Assembly (NCBI GenBank): GCA_017475185.1
Contig: JAFVGB010000002.1
Span: 193,353 to 257,352, forward strand
Length of the DNA: 64,000 nucleotides
Direction of reading: 5' to 3'
Origin: Clostridia bacterium
GTDB taxonomy: Bacteria > Bacillota_A > Clostridia > TANB77 > CAG-508
A model generated the notes under the pieces. The model was not told the origin of the DNA. It was given only the letters and a program-made list of their open reading frames with translations, and made no database searches. Of the stretch, positions 25,134 to 33,640 are shown in pieces. Within the stretch, counting starts at the first letter, position 1. Every line of letters begins with the position of its first letter. The position numbers and the translations under genes are program-made.

Positions 25134-25388
25134 ATGACAGAATATACAGATAATTTAAAATATGATATAATTAAAAATCCAGATGAAAAATTTTATGAAA
25201 AAATTACAGCAGCTGTAGAAAGAAATGGATATTATTGTCCATGTCTTGTAAAAAAGTCTAGAGAAACATTGTGTATATGTGAAGATATGCGTAATAAATT
25301 TCCAGATATTGAAAATGGCGAATACGAATGTTTTTGTCATTGTAAAAGATTTAAAAAAGTTTTAAAAGAAGAATATAGAAAAAAGTAA
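25134..25388 (+). CDS. Ferredoxin-thioredoxin reductase catalytic-chain-like protein
   Basis: The 84 residues contain the cysteine set of the FTR beta chain: CPC (Cys35/37), CIC (Cys47/49) and CFCHC (Cys66/68/70), after the typical start NPDEKFYEKITAAVERNGYY. In known enzymes these cysteines hold a 4Fe-4S cluster and a redox disulfide that passes electrons from ferredoxin to thioredoxin. The CxC spacing differs from the plant/cyanobacterial protein but is like short bacterial and archaeal relatives. NrdD/NrdG lie 3 kb downstream, so anaerobic thiol chemistry is a plausible setting. Confidence 0.75.
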   Translation: MTEYTDNLKYDIIKNPDEKFYEKITAAVERNGYYCPCLVKKSRETLCICEDMRNKFPDIENGEYECFCHCKRFKKVLKEEYRKK

Positions 25389-25390
25389 AA

Positions 25391-25436
25391 ATTGTTTTAC
25401 ATTTTATATTATATAGTTTATTATACAACTTATAAT
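25391..25436 (+). promoter_or_regulatory. Class-I-like promoter: ATTGTTTTAC
   Basis: ATTGTTTTAC differs from the box by one base and lies 54 bases before the next start codon, the same distance as at the exact sites. The -10 is less clear (TATAAT only after 30 bases). Confidence 0.4.
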
Positions 25437-25453
25437 ATGAAAGAAAGGTTTTT

Positions 25454-25687
25454 ATGTCTAAACCAAGAAGTAAAGATAGTTTGTTAACTAAGTTAGAAGA
25501 TATGAAAGTAGATGATGAGTTATTTGTTGATAAAGCAAATGGCTATGTATCTGATTGTATTCATACTGTAAAATTACGATATAAAACTAGAGTATATAAA
25601 CAATTAAGTGTTTATACTCATATTAAACCAGAATTTACTTCATTAAAAGATTTTAAAAAAATAATTTGTATAATTAGAAAAAAATAA
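25454..25687 (+). CDS. Hypothetical basic protein (77 aa)
   Basis: A lysine-rich protein of unknown function (MSKPRSKDSLLTKLEDMKVD). The central strand region (HTVKLRYKTRVYKQLSVYTH) suggests a small beta-sheet, possibly nucleic-acid-binding. GAAAGAAAGG precedes the start and a terminator follows the stop. Confidence 0.6.
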   Translation: MSKPRSKDSLLTKLEDMKVDDELFVDKANGYVSDCIHTVKLRYKTRVYKQLSVYTHIKPEFTSLKDFKKIICIIRKK

Positions 25688-25694
25688 ATAAATT

Positions 25695-25724
25695 AAGGCT
25701 CTATATTTTTGTAGAGTCTTTTTT
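25695..25724 (+). terminator. Factor-independent terminator
   Basis: AAGGCTCTA pairs with TAGAGTCTT (nine pairs, one G-T) around an eight-base loop and is followed by T residues. A GTTCTA element starts seven bases downstream. Confidence 0.75.
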
Positions 25725-25731
25725 ATATATG

Positions 25732-25752
25732 GTTCTATTATTTAAATATAAA
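25732..25752 (+). promoter_or_regulatory. GTTCTA-type promoter-like element
   Basis: GTTCTATTATTTAAATATAA lies 37 bases before the glycosyltransferase start and just after a terminator. The preceding two bases make it ATGGTTCTA, a mix of both promoter types. Confidence 0.4.
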
Positions 25753-25768
25753 TAAAGGAGAAAATTTA

Positions 25769-26770
25769 ATGTCTGATTTACCAAAAATTGATATAATTAT
25801 ACCATGCTATCATGCTCATAATACTTTATTGAGAACATTATCTAGCATTACTATTCAATCTATACTTGATGATCTAGAAGTAACATTAGTAAATGATGCA
25901 GATGAGAAAGATTATTCAGAATTTACTAAAACTTTTGGTAAGTTTTTTAAAATTAAAGAATTAAAATTAAAAAAGAATGGTGGACCTGGTGATTGTAGAC
26001 AATACGGATTAGATAATACTACAAATCCATTAGTAACTTTTATTGATGCAGATGATACTTTTTCTGGAGCATTTGCTTTAAAAACATTAAGAGAACAATT
26101 GTTAGCAGAACCAGTAAATGTATGCTGTTTTAGTAATTTTTTAGAAGAACAACCAAATATATATGTTGCACACCCAAATGATAGTGTTTGGATGTTTGGA
26201 AAGTTATATAAACGTGATTTTATTAAAAAGTATGATATTCATTTTTTAGATGGCTCAAGAGCCAATGAAGATAATGGATTTAATATGATTTGTAAATTAT
26301 GTGCCAATCAAATGGAGCAAATCAAATTTATTCAAGATATTACTTATTATTGGCACTTTAAAGAAGACTCTATTACACGTATAAATAATTGTCAATATTC
26401 ATATGATCAATCTTTTGTTGGTTATACAGACAATATGATTTATGCAATTAAACATTCTGAAAAGAAAGTACCTTTCAATGGTAATATTAATATGCAAAAA
26501 GTTTTGATCTTTTGTAATCTTTATGAATACTATATTGAAACTATGGCAAGAGATACTAGATTTATTGATCAGAATTGGGCTTGTTGTAAAAAGTTTTATA
26601 AAGAAATATATGCCGAAATTGAAGATAAAATTAGTGATGAAATATTAGCTGAATTTTATAATGAAGTAATGCGTAATGCTTATGCTGGTAATAAAATGGC
26701 AGGTATAGTTCCAATTATAGGTTTTAAAGAATTTATGCAAAAGCTTAAAATTGAAAATAATAATGACTAA
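25769..26770 (+). CDS. Family 2 glycosyltransferase
   Basis: A 333-residue GT-A glycosyltransferase. The N-terminal PKIDIIIPCYHAHNTLLRTL, the acidic VTLVNDADEKD and the DxD-like metal motif VTFIDADDTF are typical of the family. The region after it, with DNGFNMICKLC, fits the general acid/base part. Phages use such enzymes to glycosylate their DNA base, their virion or host surface. No glycan-related neighbour indicates the target, but a hydroxymethylated cytosine would be one. AAGGAGAAAATTTA precedes it. Confidence 0.85.
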   Translation: MSDLPKIDIIIPCYHAHNTLLRTLSSITIQSILDDLEVTLVNDADEKDYSEFTKTFGKFFKIKELKLKKNGGPGDCRQYGLDNTTNPLVTFIDADDTFSGAFALKTLREQLLAEPVNVCCFSNFLEEQPNIYVAHPNDSVWMFGKLYKRDFIKKYDIHFLDGSRANEDNGFNMICKLCANQMEQIKFIQDITYYWHFKEDSITRINNCQYSYDQSFVGYTDNMIYAIKHSEKKVPFNGNINMQKVLIFCNLYEYYIETMARDTRFIDQNWACCKKFYKEIYAEIEDKISDEILAEFYNEVMRNAYAGNKMAGIVPIIGFKEFMQKLKIENNND

Positions 26771-26793
26771 ATCTGTTAAAATAACTTATTTAA

Positions 26794-26807
26794 GTTCTAA
26801 GTATAAT
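26794..26807 (+). promoter_or_regulatory. GTTCTA-type promoter-like element
   Basis: GTTCTAAGTATAAT lies 38 bases before the next start codon. It is among the clearest members of this type. Confidence 0.5.
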
Positions 26808-26831
26808 GAGTATTTTTAAGGAGATCTATAA

Positions 26832-27080
26832 ATGGAATTAGTTAGAAGAGTATTAGTTGATACAGAAGATGGTCAACAATGGGTTAAAGCTGAAGATTAT
26901 ATGGGAGATAAAAGACCATATAAAATGCAATTACATTTTGTACCAAAAGAAGGTTATATTTTCATTTCAAATGACTCTGGTGAAGAAAAAGAGTATTTGA
27001 TTTTCAATATAGATGATCCACATGATTATCAAGAAAAAATGAGGGACGATTTTATTCCAGAAGATTCTAATCAAGACTAA
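26832..27080 (+). CDS. Hypothetical acidic protein (82 aa)
   Basis: A small acidic, strand-rich protein of unknown function (MELVRRVLVDTEDGQQWVKA). AAGGAG precedes the ATG and a GTTCTA element lies 38 bases upstream. Confidence 0.65.
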   Translation: MELVRRVLVDTEDGQQWVKAEDYMGDKRPYKMQLHFVPKEGYIFISNDSGEEKEYLIFNIDDPHDYQEKMRDDFIPEDSNQD

Positions 27081-27104
27081 ACTTATTTAGTTGAGAATAA
27101 TATA

Positions 27105-28133
27105 ATGTCATATATAATAATGCTGATTACAGCTGCAATACTAGCATTATTTTCATCATTACTTACTGCTTTTGGTATGATGGATTTATTTAAAGCAGCT
27201 GGAATGTTTATTTTAATTTTATTTGTAATAATAGACTTAGGCAGATTTTTATTATTTAATTTTTTAGTAAATGAATGGCATAATTTAAGAAAAGTTAAAT
27301 ATGCCATTGTTTTAATTATTACTTTGTTATTTGGTTATTCTGCCGTAGGTATATTTTCTAAATTAGATTCATTAGTGACTCCAGAAACAAAACAAGCTAT
27401 GGTAAACGCTGCAGTTTACAATAAAGCTAATGATAATGCACAAGTAAAACAAAATAGATCTGAAGATTTAGCAAAGTTAGCAGAAGAAGAATACAGAAAT
27501 GCTTTAGATTGGAATAGAAATGATCTTCAAAATTGTATTGCTAGAGCAAGAGGTAATAAAGAAGCTGAAAATAGATGTAATAATACTAAACGATCTTTAG
27601 ATAATAAAGCATCATTAGCATTAAAAGAAGCATTAGCAAAAGCTGATGAAACTTTAGATGTTGTTGAAGAAAAAACTAAAATTACTACACAAAATCAAAG
27701 CGAAATAGCTACTGTATTAACTACAATTTGTAAATTAACTCAAAAAAGTTGTGATACTTATAATAATTTACAAAATGCATTAACGATTTTAATCTTTTTG
27801 GTTATTATAGGAACAGATTATCTTCAAATAGCCATTATTTTAGCCGTAAATACACGAAAAAATAAAAAGCTTAAAGATGATAGTAAAAAAGAAGAAATTG
27901 CTCCAGAAGTCAAAAAATCAGTCTTAAAACATGAAAAAATAATTCTCGCCAAACATATAGATGAAATTGAGCCAAAAATAGAAACAGATGTTAAAATAAT
28001 AGAAAAATTACCAGAAAAAATAGACAAGAAAATTGAACAAAAAGAAGTTACTAACACACCTAAAAGTAGAAAAAATAAAAGAAGATTAAATTTAAATGTG
28101 ATTCCAAAATTCTTTTCTCCAAAACCGAGATAA
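27105..28133 (+). CDS. Multi-pass membrane protein with coiled coil
   Basis: A 342-residue protein. Three N-terminal membrane helices (IIMLITAAILALFSSLLTAF, FILILFVIIDLGRFLLFNF and YAIVLIITLLFGYSAVGIF) are followed by a soluble, alanine-rich helical region with two cysteine pairs. A fourth helix (LTILIFLVIIGTDYLQIAII) leads to a long lysine-rich tail that probably lies in the cytoplasm. Function unknown; the design suits a membrane anchor or signal-like coupling. Confidence 0.7.
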   Translation: MSYIIMLITAAILALFSSLLTAFGMMDLFKAAGMFILILFVIIDLGRFLLFNFLVNEWHNLRKVKYAIVLIITLLFGYSAVGIFSKLDSLVTPETKQAMVNAAVYNKANDNAQVKQNRSEDLAKLAEEEYRNALDWNRNDLQNCIARARGNKEAENRCNNTKRSLDNKASLALKEALAKADETLDVVEEKTKITTQNQSEIATVLTTICKLTQKSCDTYNNLQNALTILIFLVIIGTDYLQIAIILAVNTRKNKKLKDDSKKEEIAPEVKKSVLKHEKIILAKHIDEIEPKIETDVKIIEKLPEKIDKKIEQKEVTNTPKSRKNKRRLNLNVIPKFFSPKPR

Positions 28134-28159
28134 ATAATTTTAGTAAAATCAATATATAG

Positions 28160-28191
28160 AGTGTTCTGTGAAAAATCAGAGCACTTTTTTT
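28160..28191 (+). terminator. Factor-independent terminator
   Basis: AGTGTTCTG pairs with CAGAGCACT (nine pairs including one G-T) around a short loop, followed by a run of seven T. It ends the run that closes with the membrane protein gene. Confidence 0.8.
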
Positions 28192-28260
28192 ATGAAAATT
28201 TGCTCCATAAAAATTAGTAGAAATGGAAGTTTTAAAGAGTAGAAATTCAATTTACCTGGC

Positions 28261-28273
28261 GTTCTATTAAATA
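28261..28273 (+). promoter_or_regulatory. GTTCTA-type promoter-like element before nrdG
   Basis: GTTCTATTAAATA lies 86 bases before the nrdG start in the longest gap of the window (about 210 bases). I see no NrdR-type palindrome or riboswitch fold in this gap. Confidence 0.3.
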
Positions 28274-28346
28274 CATTTTACCTTTTTAGAAGGCAATAAA
28301 ATCAAGACTATTTGAGATATATAGTTAAAAAAGGAGTTAAAATTAT

Positions 28347-28853
28347 ATGGATAAATATACTATAGTTTTAGAGGAAACTTGGTTAGATTATCCTGATCCA
28401 GAATCTAATGCAATAATTGTATATTTTAGAGGCTGTGAACATCATTGTAAAGGTTGTCATAGTACTATTTTACAACAATTTTGTGAATATTCTGAATCAA
28501 ATCAAGAAATTTTAGAAAAAATTATAGATTATTGCAAAAGAGCCGATACTAATAAATTAGTATTTCTTGGCGGTGATCCATTATACTCAAAAAACTTAAA
28601 TTTAACATTTTATTTAGTAAATAATCTTAATAAAGAATATGATATATGTATTTTTACCGGTTATGATATTGAATATGTTAAAAATTTAAATTTAAAAGGT
28701 ATAAAATATTATAAATGTGGTAGATTTGATATATCTCAACAACGAAAATCTGGAAAAACTGATAATGAATATATATTGGCTTCTCCTAATCAAAACTTTT
28801 ATGACGGTAATTATAAACAATTATCAACTAATGGTATTTTACAATTTAAATAA
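28347..28853 (+). CDS. nrdG: Anaerobic ribonucleotide reductase activating protein
   Basis: A 168-residue radical-SAM enzyme that makes the glycyl radical on NrdD. The cluster motif C-x3-C-x2-C is Cys30, Cys34 and Cys37 (RGCEHHCKGCHS), and the SAM-binding GGDP follows at LVFLGGDPLYS. It lies 11 bases upstream of nrdD with AAAAAGGAG before its own start. Both need anoxic conditions. Confidence 0.93.
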   Translation: MDKYTIVLEETWLDYPDPESNAIIVYFRGCEHHCKGCHSTILQQFCEYSESNQEILEKIIDYCKRADTNKLVFLGGDPLYSKNLNLTFYLVNNLNKEYDICIFTGYDIEYVKNLNLKGIKYYKCGRFDISQQRKSGKTDNEYILASPNQNFYDGNYKQLSTNGILQFK

Positions 28854-28864
28854 AGGAAAATAAT

Positions 28865-31042
28865 ATGAGTCCAAATATTATAAAAGTAGCATATCCTAAA
28901 GATTATCAAACTGAAGTAACAAGTGATAATATTTATGAAGAAGAATTAGCTAAACTTACTAGTGAATCTTTTGCTAATGCATCAACAACAAATACCTTAA
29001 AACATATCAAAGCTTGTTTAGCAAAACGTTTGCGTAATGTTTATGATATTAAAGATAAAGATGAGTTAACAGAAAAAGTTAATGCATTTTTAAAAATTCA
29101 TGGTTTATCAGATGAAAATTTTGATCCTATGAAAAATTTTTCAGATATGATTTCTTCTAAAACTAATGATACCTCTATTGATGATAATGGTAACAAAGGT
29201 GATGATAACGGTAAGGCTATTAAAGGTATTATTAAAGAAGCAGAATTATCTTTTGATAAATTAATAGGATATGATTATTTATATCGTACTACTAAAGAAA
29301 TTTATGGAAAAGTAGAAGCACAAAGACTTATGGGATTATTATATGATTATTCTTTAGGAATGCATGATTCTACAAAAATTTTAATTCCATATTGCTGGGC
29401 TTTAGATACAACAAAACTTGTAATGGAAGGTAGACCTTTCGGTGTTCTTCCGTCACGTCCTGCAAAAAGTGTAGATTCTTTTTTAGATTGTTTGTGTGAT
29501 AGTATTCCAGAATTAGCAAATCATTTAGCTGGAGCTATTGCTCTTTCAACACTTTTCTTAGATATAACTCATTTATTGATTTATAAACAACGTATTCCAT
29601 TAGAAAAAGTTAAAAATGATAAGGTTACACGCAAATACTTAGAAAATAGATTTCAAAAATTTATTCATTCTGTAAATCATCCTACTAGAGATAGTATTGA
29701 AAGTCCATTTACAAATGTATCTATTTTTGATAAAGAAAAATTACATGGTTTAATTGGACCAGACAATTATCAATGGTATTTTCCTAAAAATATTAGAGTT
29801 TTAGCTGATAATGAATTAGGTGGCGAAAACGGTAAAATTAGTCGTGAAGAATTTGATGATTTTATTGTTGAATATATTACCGAAATTCAAAAAATATTTG
29901 TTGACTTTTTTGATAAAGGTGATCCAGAACAAAACAGTTTACAATATAGATTTCCTGTAACAACACCAAATATGACAAAAAAAGTAAATGAAGAAACTGG
30001 TAAGTATTATCTTGACAAAAATAATGAATTGTTAAATTATATTACACGTAAAGATATTGCTCGTTATAATTTATTTACTTCTCTTGGTACAAAAATTGCA
30101 AGTTGTTGTCGTATGATTAATAATAAAGAAATGATGGATGAATTAGGTTCAACTGTTAATTCTTTTGGTGGATCTGGCGGTGCTTCATTAGGTTCACATA
30201 GAGCAATTACAATTAATTTTGTAAGAATTGCGTATGAAAGTAAATCATATGAAGATTATTTGAAAATATTAAAAGAAAGAATTGATGATTGTGCTAAAAT
30301 TTTAAAAGCTCATAAAGTTTTATTATATAAATTAACAGATATGGGTTTAGAGCCATTTATAACTCGTGGATGGGTAATTCTTGAAAGATTATTTAGTACT
30401 TTTGGTGTAAATGGCCTTTATGAATCCGACATAATTTTAAAAGAAAAGTTTGGTAATTTAGTAGAAGATTATAAAAAAGATATTTTAATTAATTTTAATA
30501 ATTTTTATAAAGAAGCTGCAAAAAGAGAAAATATTGTTGCTAATGCTGAACAAACACCAGTTGAAAGTATGTCTCCAAAGTTATTTAAAGCAGATAATAT
30601 GTTATTTGGTAATCCTTATGAATTTCCTAATATGTATGCAAATCAATTTATTCCAACTTGGGTACATACAACAATTAAAGAAAAGTTTACTGAAGAAGGC
30701 AAATATGATAGCTATATGGATGGTGGTTCTATTGCACACTTGCAAATTGGATCTGATTTAACGCCAAGTCAAGCAAAAGAGATTATTATGCAATCTGTAG
30801 AAGCTGGTTGTGAACATTTTGCTTTAAATGCAGTATATTCTAGATGTAAAGAATGTGGAACTGTAGAAAAAGCAAATTGGCAGGAATGTCCATATTGTCA
30901 TTCTAAAAAAATTGAACATTTATCACGCGTAGTAGGCTTTTTTGTAGTAATGGATAACATTAATCCAACGCGTAGAGAAAATGATTGGAAAAAACGTACA
31001 TTTATTACTAAAGATGAATTAAAAGACCAACTTGGTAAATAA
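28865..31042 (+). CDS. nrdD: Anaerobic ribonucleoside-triphosphate reductase
   Basis: A 725-residue class III reductase that converts NTPs to dNTPs. The radical glycine is probably Gly691 (SRVVGFFVVMDN), preceded by the zinc ribbon CKECGTVE and ECPYCHSKK. The central region carries IPYCWALD and the conserved GGSGGASLGSHRAITINFVR. The N-terminal region is not a clear ATP-cone, so allosteric regulation may be reduced or different. With nrdG it lets the phage make its own dNTPs in an anaerobic host. Confidence 0.93.
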   Translation: MSPNIIKVAYPKDYQTEVTSDNIYEEELAKLTSESFANASTTNTLKHIKACLAKRLRNVYDIKDKDELTEKVNAFLKIHGLSDENFDPMKNFSDMISSKTNDTSIDDNGNKGDDNGKAIKGIIKEAELSFDKLIGYDYLYRTTKEIYGKVEAQRLMGLLYDYSLGMHDSTKILIPYCWALDTTKLVMEGRPFGVLPSRPAKSVDSFLDCLCDSIPELANHLAGAIALSTLFLDITHLLIYKQRIPLEKVKNDKVTRKYLENRFQKFIHSVNHPTRDSIESPFTNVSIFDKEKLHGLIGPDNYQWYFPKNIRVLADNELGGENGKISREEFDDFIVEYITEIQKIFVDFFDKGDPEQNSLQYRFPVTTPNMTKKVNEETGKYYLDKNNELLNYITRKDIARYNLFTSLGTKIASCCRMINNKEMMDELGSTVNSFGGSGGASLGSHRAITINFVRIAYESKSYEDYLKILKERIDDCAKILKAHKVLLYKLTDMGLEPFITRGWVILERLFSTFGVNGLYESDIILKEKFGNLVEDYKKDILINFNNFYKEAAKRENIVANAEQTPVESMSPKLFKADNMLFGNPYEFPNMYANQFIPTWVHTTIKEKFTEEGKYDSYMDGGSIAHLQIGSDLTPSQAKEIIMQSVEAGCEHFALNAVYSRCKECGTVEKANWQECPYCHSKKIEHLSRVVGFFVVMDNINPTRRENDWKKRTFITKDELKDQLGK

Positions 31043-31065
31043 TTTTAAATAATTTTATAAACCGG

Positions 31066-31100
31066 ATCCTCCAATAGTTCTAAATGATATTGGAGGATTT
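31066..31100 (+). promoter_or_regulatory. Hairpin over the ribosome site with a GTTCTA element in its loop
   Basis: An 11-base-pair perfect stem (ATCCTCCAATA with TATTGGAGGAT) surrounds the loop GTTCTAAATGA and is followed by TTTTATT, so it could also end nrdD transcription. Its 3' arm contains GGAGG, the ribosome site of the endonuclease gene that follows. The loop holds a GTTCTA promoter-like element. Confidence 0.7.
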
Positions 31101-31104
31101 TATT

Positions 31105-31839
31105 ATGACAAGTAAAATATATAAAATAACTAATTTAATTAATAATAAAATTTATATAGGATATACTAAAAAAGAATTAAAAGAAAGATTATATGAACAC
31201 TGTAATCCAAGAAGTAAAACTGCATATAAAATGCCAATTGTAATGGCTATTAAAAAATATGGTATAGAAAATTTTAAAATTGAATTGTTAGAAGAATCTG
31301 AAAATGATGCATATATACATAATGAAAGAGAAGCTTATTGGATAAAAAAATTAAACAGTATGAATAATAATATAGGCTATAATCTAGCAACCGGTGGTGA
31401 AGGAGGAGGTTTCTATTATTGGAATAATGGAAAAATAAATAGGCGTTCTAAAGAATGTCCTGGAAAGGAATGGACTAGAGGAATGCTTGTTACTGAAGAA
31501 TCTAGAAAACTAAGATCAATTACACATAAAGGTCAAATTTCGGCATTTAAAGGTAAGAAACACACACAAGAAACAAAAGAAAAATTAAGCAAAGCACATA
31601 AAAATATATTTAATGGTAGTAATAACCCAGCAGCAAAAACTATACAAGTTATATCGCCAGATGGTATAGAATACATTATCAAAGGAACAATTCAAGAATT
31701 TTGTAAAAACCATGGACTATCTTATAGTTTATATAGAAAATATAAAAACAAAGGTCCATGCAAAGTAAGTAAATATATATCTAAAGATAATCAACTTAGT
31801 AGAAATACTGAAGGTTGGATTTTTAATTCTTTGGATTAG
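31105..31839 (+). CDS. GIY-YIG homing endonuclease, Seg-like
   Basis: A 244-residue free-standing homing endonuclease. The GIY-YIG catalytic part is at the start (KIYKITNLINNKIYIGYTKK, then arginine and glutamate in ERLYEHC and NEREAYWIKKLN). NUMOD3-like motifs follow (FKGKKHTQETKEKLSKAHKN), then a NUMOD1/IENR1-like helix-turn-helix (IQVISPDGIEYIIKGTIQEF). The start is ATG at 31105 because GGAGG and the conserved domain begin there; an upstream start at 31084 lies in the hairpin loop. Such genes cut neighbouring DNA in phages lacking them. Confidence 0.9.
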   Translation: MTSKIYKITNLINNKIYIGYTKKELKERLYEHCNPRSKTAYKMPIVMAIKKYGIENFKIELLEESENDAYIHNEREAYWIKKLNSMNNNIGYNLATGGEGGGFYYWNNGKINRRSKECPGKEWTRGMLVTEESRKLRSITHKGQISAFKGKKHTQETKEKLSKAHKNIFNGSNNPAAKTIQVISPDGIEYIIKGTIQEFCKNHGLSYSLYRKYKNKGPCKVSKYISKDNQLSRNTEGWIFNSLD

Positions 31840-31840
31840 G

Positions 31841-31853
31841 GTTCTATATAATA
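31841..31853 (+). promoter_or_regulatory. GTTCTA-type promoter-like element
   Basis: GTTCTATATAATA begins two bases after the endonuclease stop and lies 34 bases before the next start. It is one of the clearest examples, with the -10-like TATAAT directly attached. Confidence 0.5.
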
Positions 31854-31874
31854 AATTAAAATAGGAGTTATAAA

Positions 31875-32186
31875 ATGAGTTTAATAGAAGTTAAAAAATG
31901 TGAATTTGATACAGTACATGTAAATCAGACTATTTGTTCTGAATGTGGACACAAAGCTGAAGGTATTTTAGATAAATGTCCTGAATGTGATTCAGTGCTA
32001 GTAAAACATGCTTATAGTATTCCACAATATACTTTACAAGAAGATTTAGAAACTGTTTTTGTAAATAAAGATCATATTGTAAAAGCTAAAAAATTGAAAG
32101 GTTATAATGAAGATTATTATCTAATTAGTTTTACAAATGGTGGAACGCTTACTGTTGATGAAACAGATTTTGATAGTTTGAAATAA
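31875..32186 (+). CDS. Zinc-ribbon protein (103 aa)
   Basis: Two CxxC knuckles (ICSECGHKAEG and KCPECDS) make an N-terminal zinc ribbon, and the C-terminal half has strands. Function unknown; small phage zinc ribbons may act on transcription or as anti-defence factors. AATAGGAGTTATAAA precedes it and a two-way terminator follows. Confidence 0.65.
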   Translation: MSLIEVKKCEFDTVHVNQTICSECGHKAEGILDKCPECDSVLVKHAYSIPQYTLQEDLETVFVNKDHIVKAKKLKGYNEDYYLISFTNGGTLTVDETDFDSLK

Positions 32187-32195
32187 AGTTAATAA

Positions 32196-32221
32196 AAAGG
32201 GTGATATTTAAATCACCCTTT
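32196..32221. terminator. Two-way terminator between convergent genes
   Basis: AAAGGGTGAT and ATCACCCTTT form a perfect 10-pair stem with a six-base loop, with T-rich sequence on both sides. It serves the zinc-ribbon gene (plus) and the helicase gene (minus). Confidence 0.85.
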
Positions 32222-33521
32222 ATTTTATATCTTTCATATATTCTACGATTCTATCACTTATTATAATATCTTTAAGTTTTAGTGGTGTTTGAATATTCAT
32301 ATCTTCTTTATTTCTAGTGCGACTTAATGCAACATACAATTGGCCATGTGCAAAAGCTCCCCAACTCATATCAATATTAACCTTATCTAAAGTTTTACCT
32401 TGAGCTTTATGAATTGTAAGAGCATATCCTAATTGTAAAGGTAATTGTCTAAATTCACCAGTTTTTGTTTTAGTTATCTCTTTAGTCTTTTTGTCAATAT
32501 CATATCTATAACTTTCCCATACTTCTGGAAATACCTCTACATCAAGATTATTTGCTAATAAAGTTACTTTTACATATTTTTTATAACATTTTTTAATAAT
32601 ACCTAAAGATCCATTAAACCATAAATCTGAATTTTTATTAAATATGACTAAAGCACCTTCTTTTAATTCTAATTCATCAGGAGCTGGCATATTATTTTTA
32701 GTAGCTGTTTCAAAACTTCCGATTAATTTGGCTTTATAAGTATTAACATTTCCAGTTAATGCTTTTAACTTTTCTTTATTTATTTTTTCTGTTATATTAC
32801 GATAAGGTGTAATAGTAACAGCATTGTTCAAATCGGTTTTATTAGTAATTTTACATTTATTAAAATAATCTAAAGTTGCAATAGTTGCTTTATTTGTTCT
32901 TACTTTAGATAAATTAGTCAAAAGTGTAGGATCAGATTGTCTAAACACTGTTTTAAATTCAATTTTAAAAAAAGTAGCTTCTTTATAAGCTAATGCGTCA
33001 AAAAAATATGGATCAGAAGTTTCATAAGTTTCTAAGAATAAAGATTTAGCTTCATTTGAAATAACTGGTGGTAATTGATATAAATCTCCAATTAAAATCA
33101 TTTGAATACCACCAAATGGATCATCGAAATTATTTCTTGCTTTTCTTAATAAAAAATCTATAGAATCAAGCATATCTGGTCTAATCATAGATACTTCATC
33201 AATTACTATAATATCTGTACGCTTAACTATATTATTCATTTTAAATCTATACTTATCAGCTTTTTTAAGATCTTCATCTGTAATAAAGTCTGACGGTGGA
33301 AGCATAAAAAAAGAATGAATTGTTGAACCATCTATATTCATTGCTGCTATAGCTGTTGGTGCTAAAAAAAGCATATCTTTTTTACAATGCTCTTTTAAGT
33401 ATTTAATAAAATAAGATTTACCAGTACCTGCTTGTCCTTGAATGAACACATTGATATTGGTATTTTTAATTAAATTAAATGTACTTTCTTGTTCTTTAGA
33501 TAAACTTATTTCTTCTTTCAT
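32220..33521 (-). CDS. Pif1-like SF1B DNA helicase
   Basis: A 433-residue 5'-3' helicase of the Pif1/RecD2/Dda group. Walker A is GQAGTGKS (residues 29-36), followed by APTAIAAMNIDGSTIHSFF, DEVSM (108-112) and GDLYQLPPV (145-153). The C-terminal motifs are LGYALTIHKAQGKTLDKV and LYVALSRTR. The TIHSFF and DEVSM sequences are typical of Pif1/Dda-type enzymes. It may remove proteins or help start replication. It is a single-gene minus-strand unit with its own class-I promoter and GAGGATATT ribosome site. Confidence 0.92.
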   Translation of the reverse strand: MKEEISLSKEQESTFNLIKNTNINVFIQGQAGTGKSYFIKYLKEHCKKDMLFLAPTAIAAMNIDGSTIHSFFMLPPSDFITDEDLKKADKYRFKMNNIVKRTDIIVIDEVSMIRPDMLDSIDFLLRKARNNFDDPFGGIQMILIGDLYQLPPVISNEAKSLFLETYETSDPYFFDALAYKEATFFKIEFKTVFRQSDPTLLTNLSKVRTNKATIATLDYFNKCKITNKTDLNNAVTITPYRNITEKINKEKLKALTGNVNTYKAKLIGSFETATKNNMPAPDELELKEGALVIFNKNSDLWFNGSLGIIKKCYKKYVKVTLLANNLDVEVFPEVWESYRYDIDKKTKEITKTKTGEFRQLPLQLGYALTIHKAQGKTLDKVNIDMSWGAFAHGQLYVALSRTRNKEDMNIQTPLKLKDIIISDRIVEYMKDIK

Positions 33522-33547
33522 AATATCCTCATATTTTAATTATAAAT

Positions 33548-33580
33548 AATATACATAGAAGATTGTTATTGTAAAACCAT
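33548..33580 (-). promoter_or_regulatory. Class-I promoter of the helicase gene
   Basis: On the minus strand ATGGTTTTAC is followed after 17 bases by TATATT. The helicase start is 50 bases from the box. A GTTCTA element facing the other way lies 15 bases from this box. Confidence 0.6.
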
Positions 33581-33594
33581 TTAAGAAAAATCAA

Positions 33595-33608
33595 GTTCTA
33601 AACAATAA
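33595..33608 (+). promoter_or_regulatory. GTTCTA-type promoter-like element before the large fibre gene
   Basis: GTTCTAAACAATAA lies 46 bases before the fibre start. The same gap holds the class-I promoter of the helicase on the other strand. Confidence 0.5.
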
Positions 33609-33640
33609 ATTTGAAAACATTAACAAAGGGAAATATATCT

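Noticed and set aside
28192..28346. A NrdR operator or riboswitch before nrdG
   Set aside because: No NrdR-type palindrome or multi-helix aptamer can be seen; only a GTTCTA element and a ribosome site are supported.
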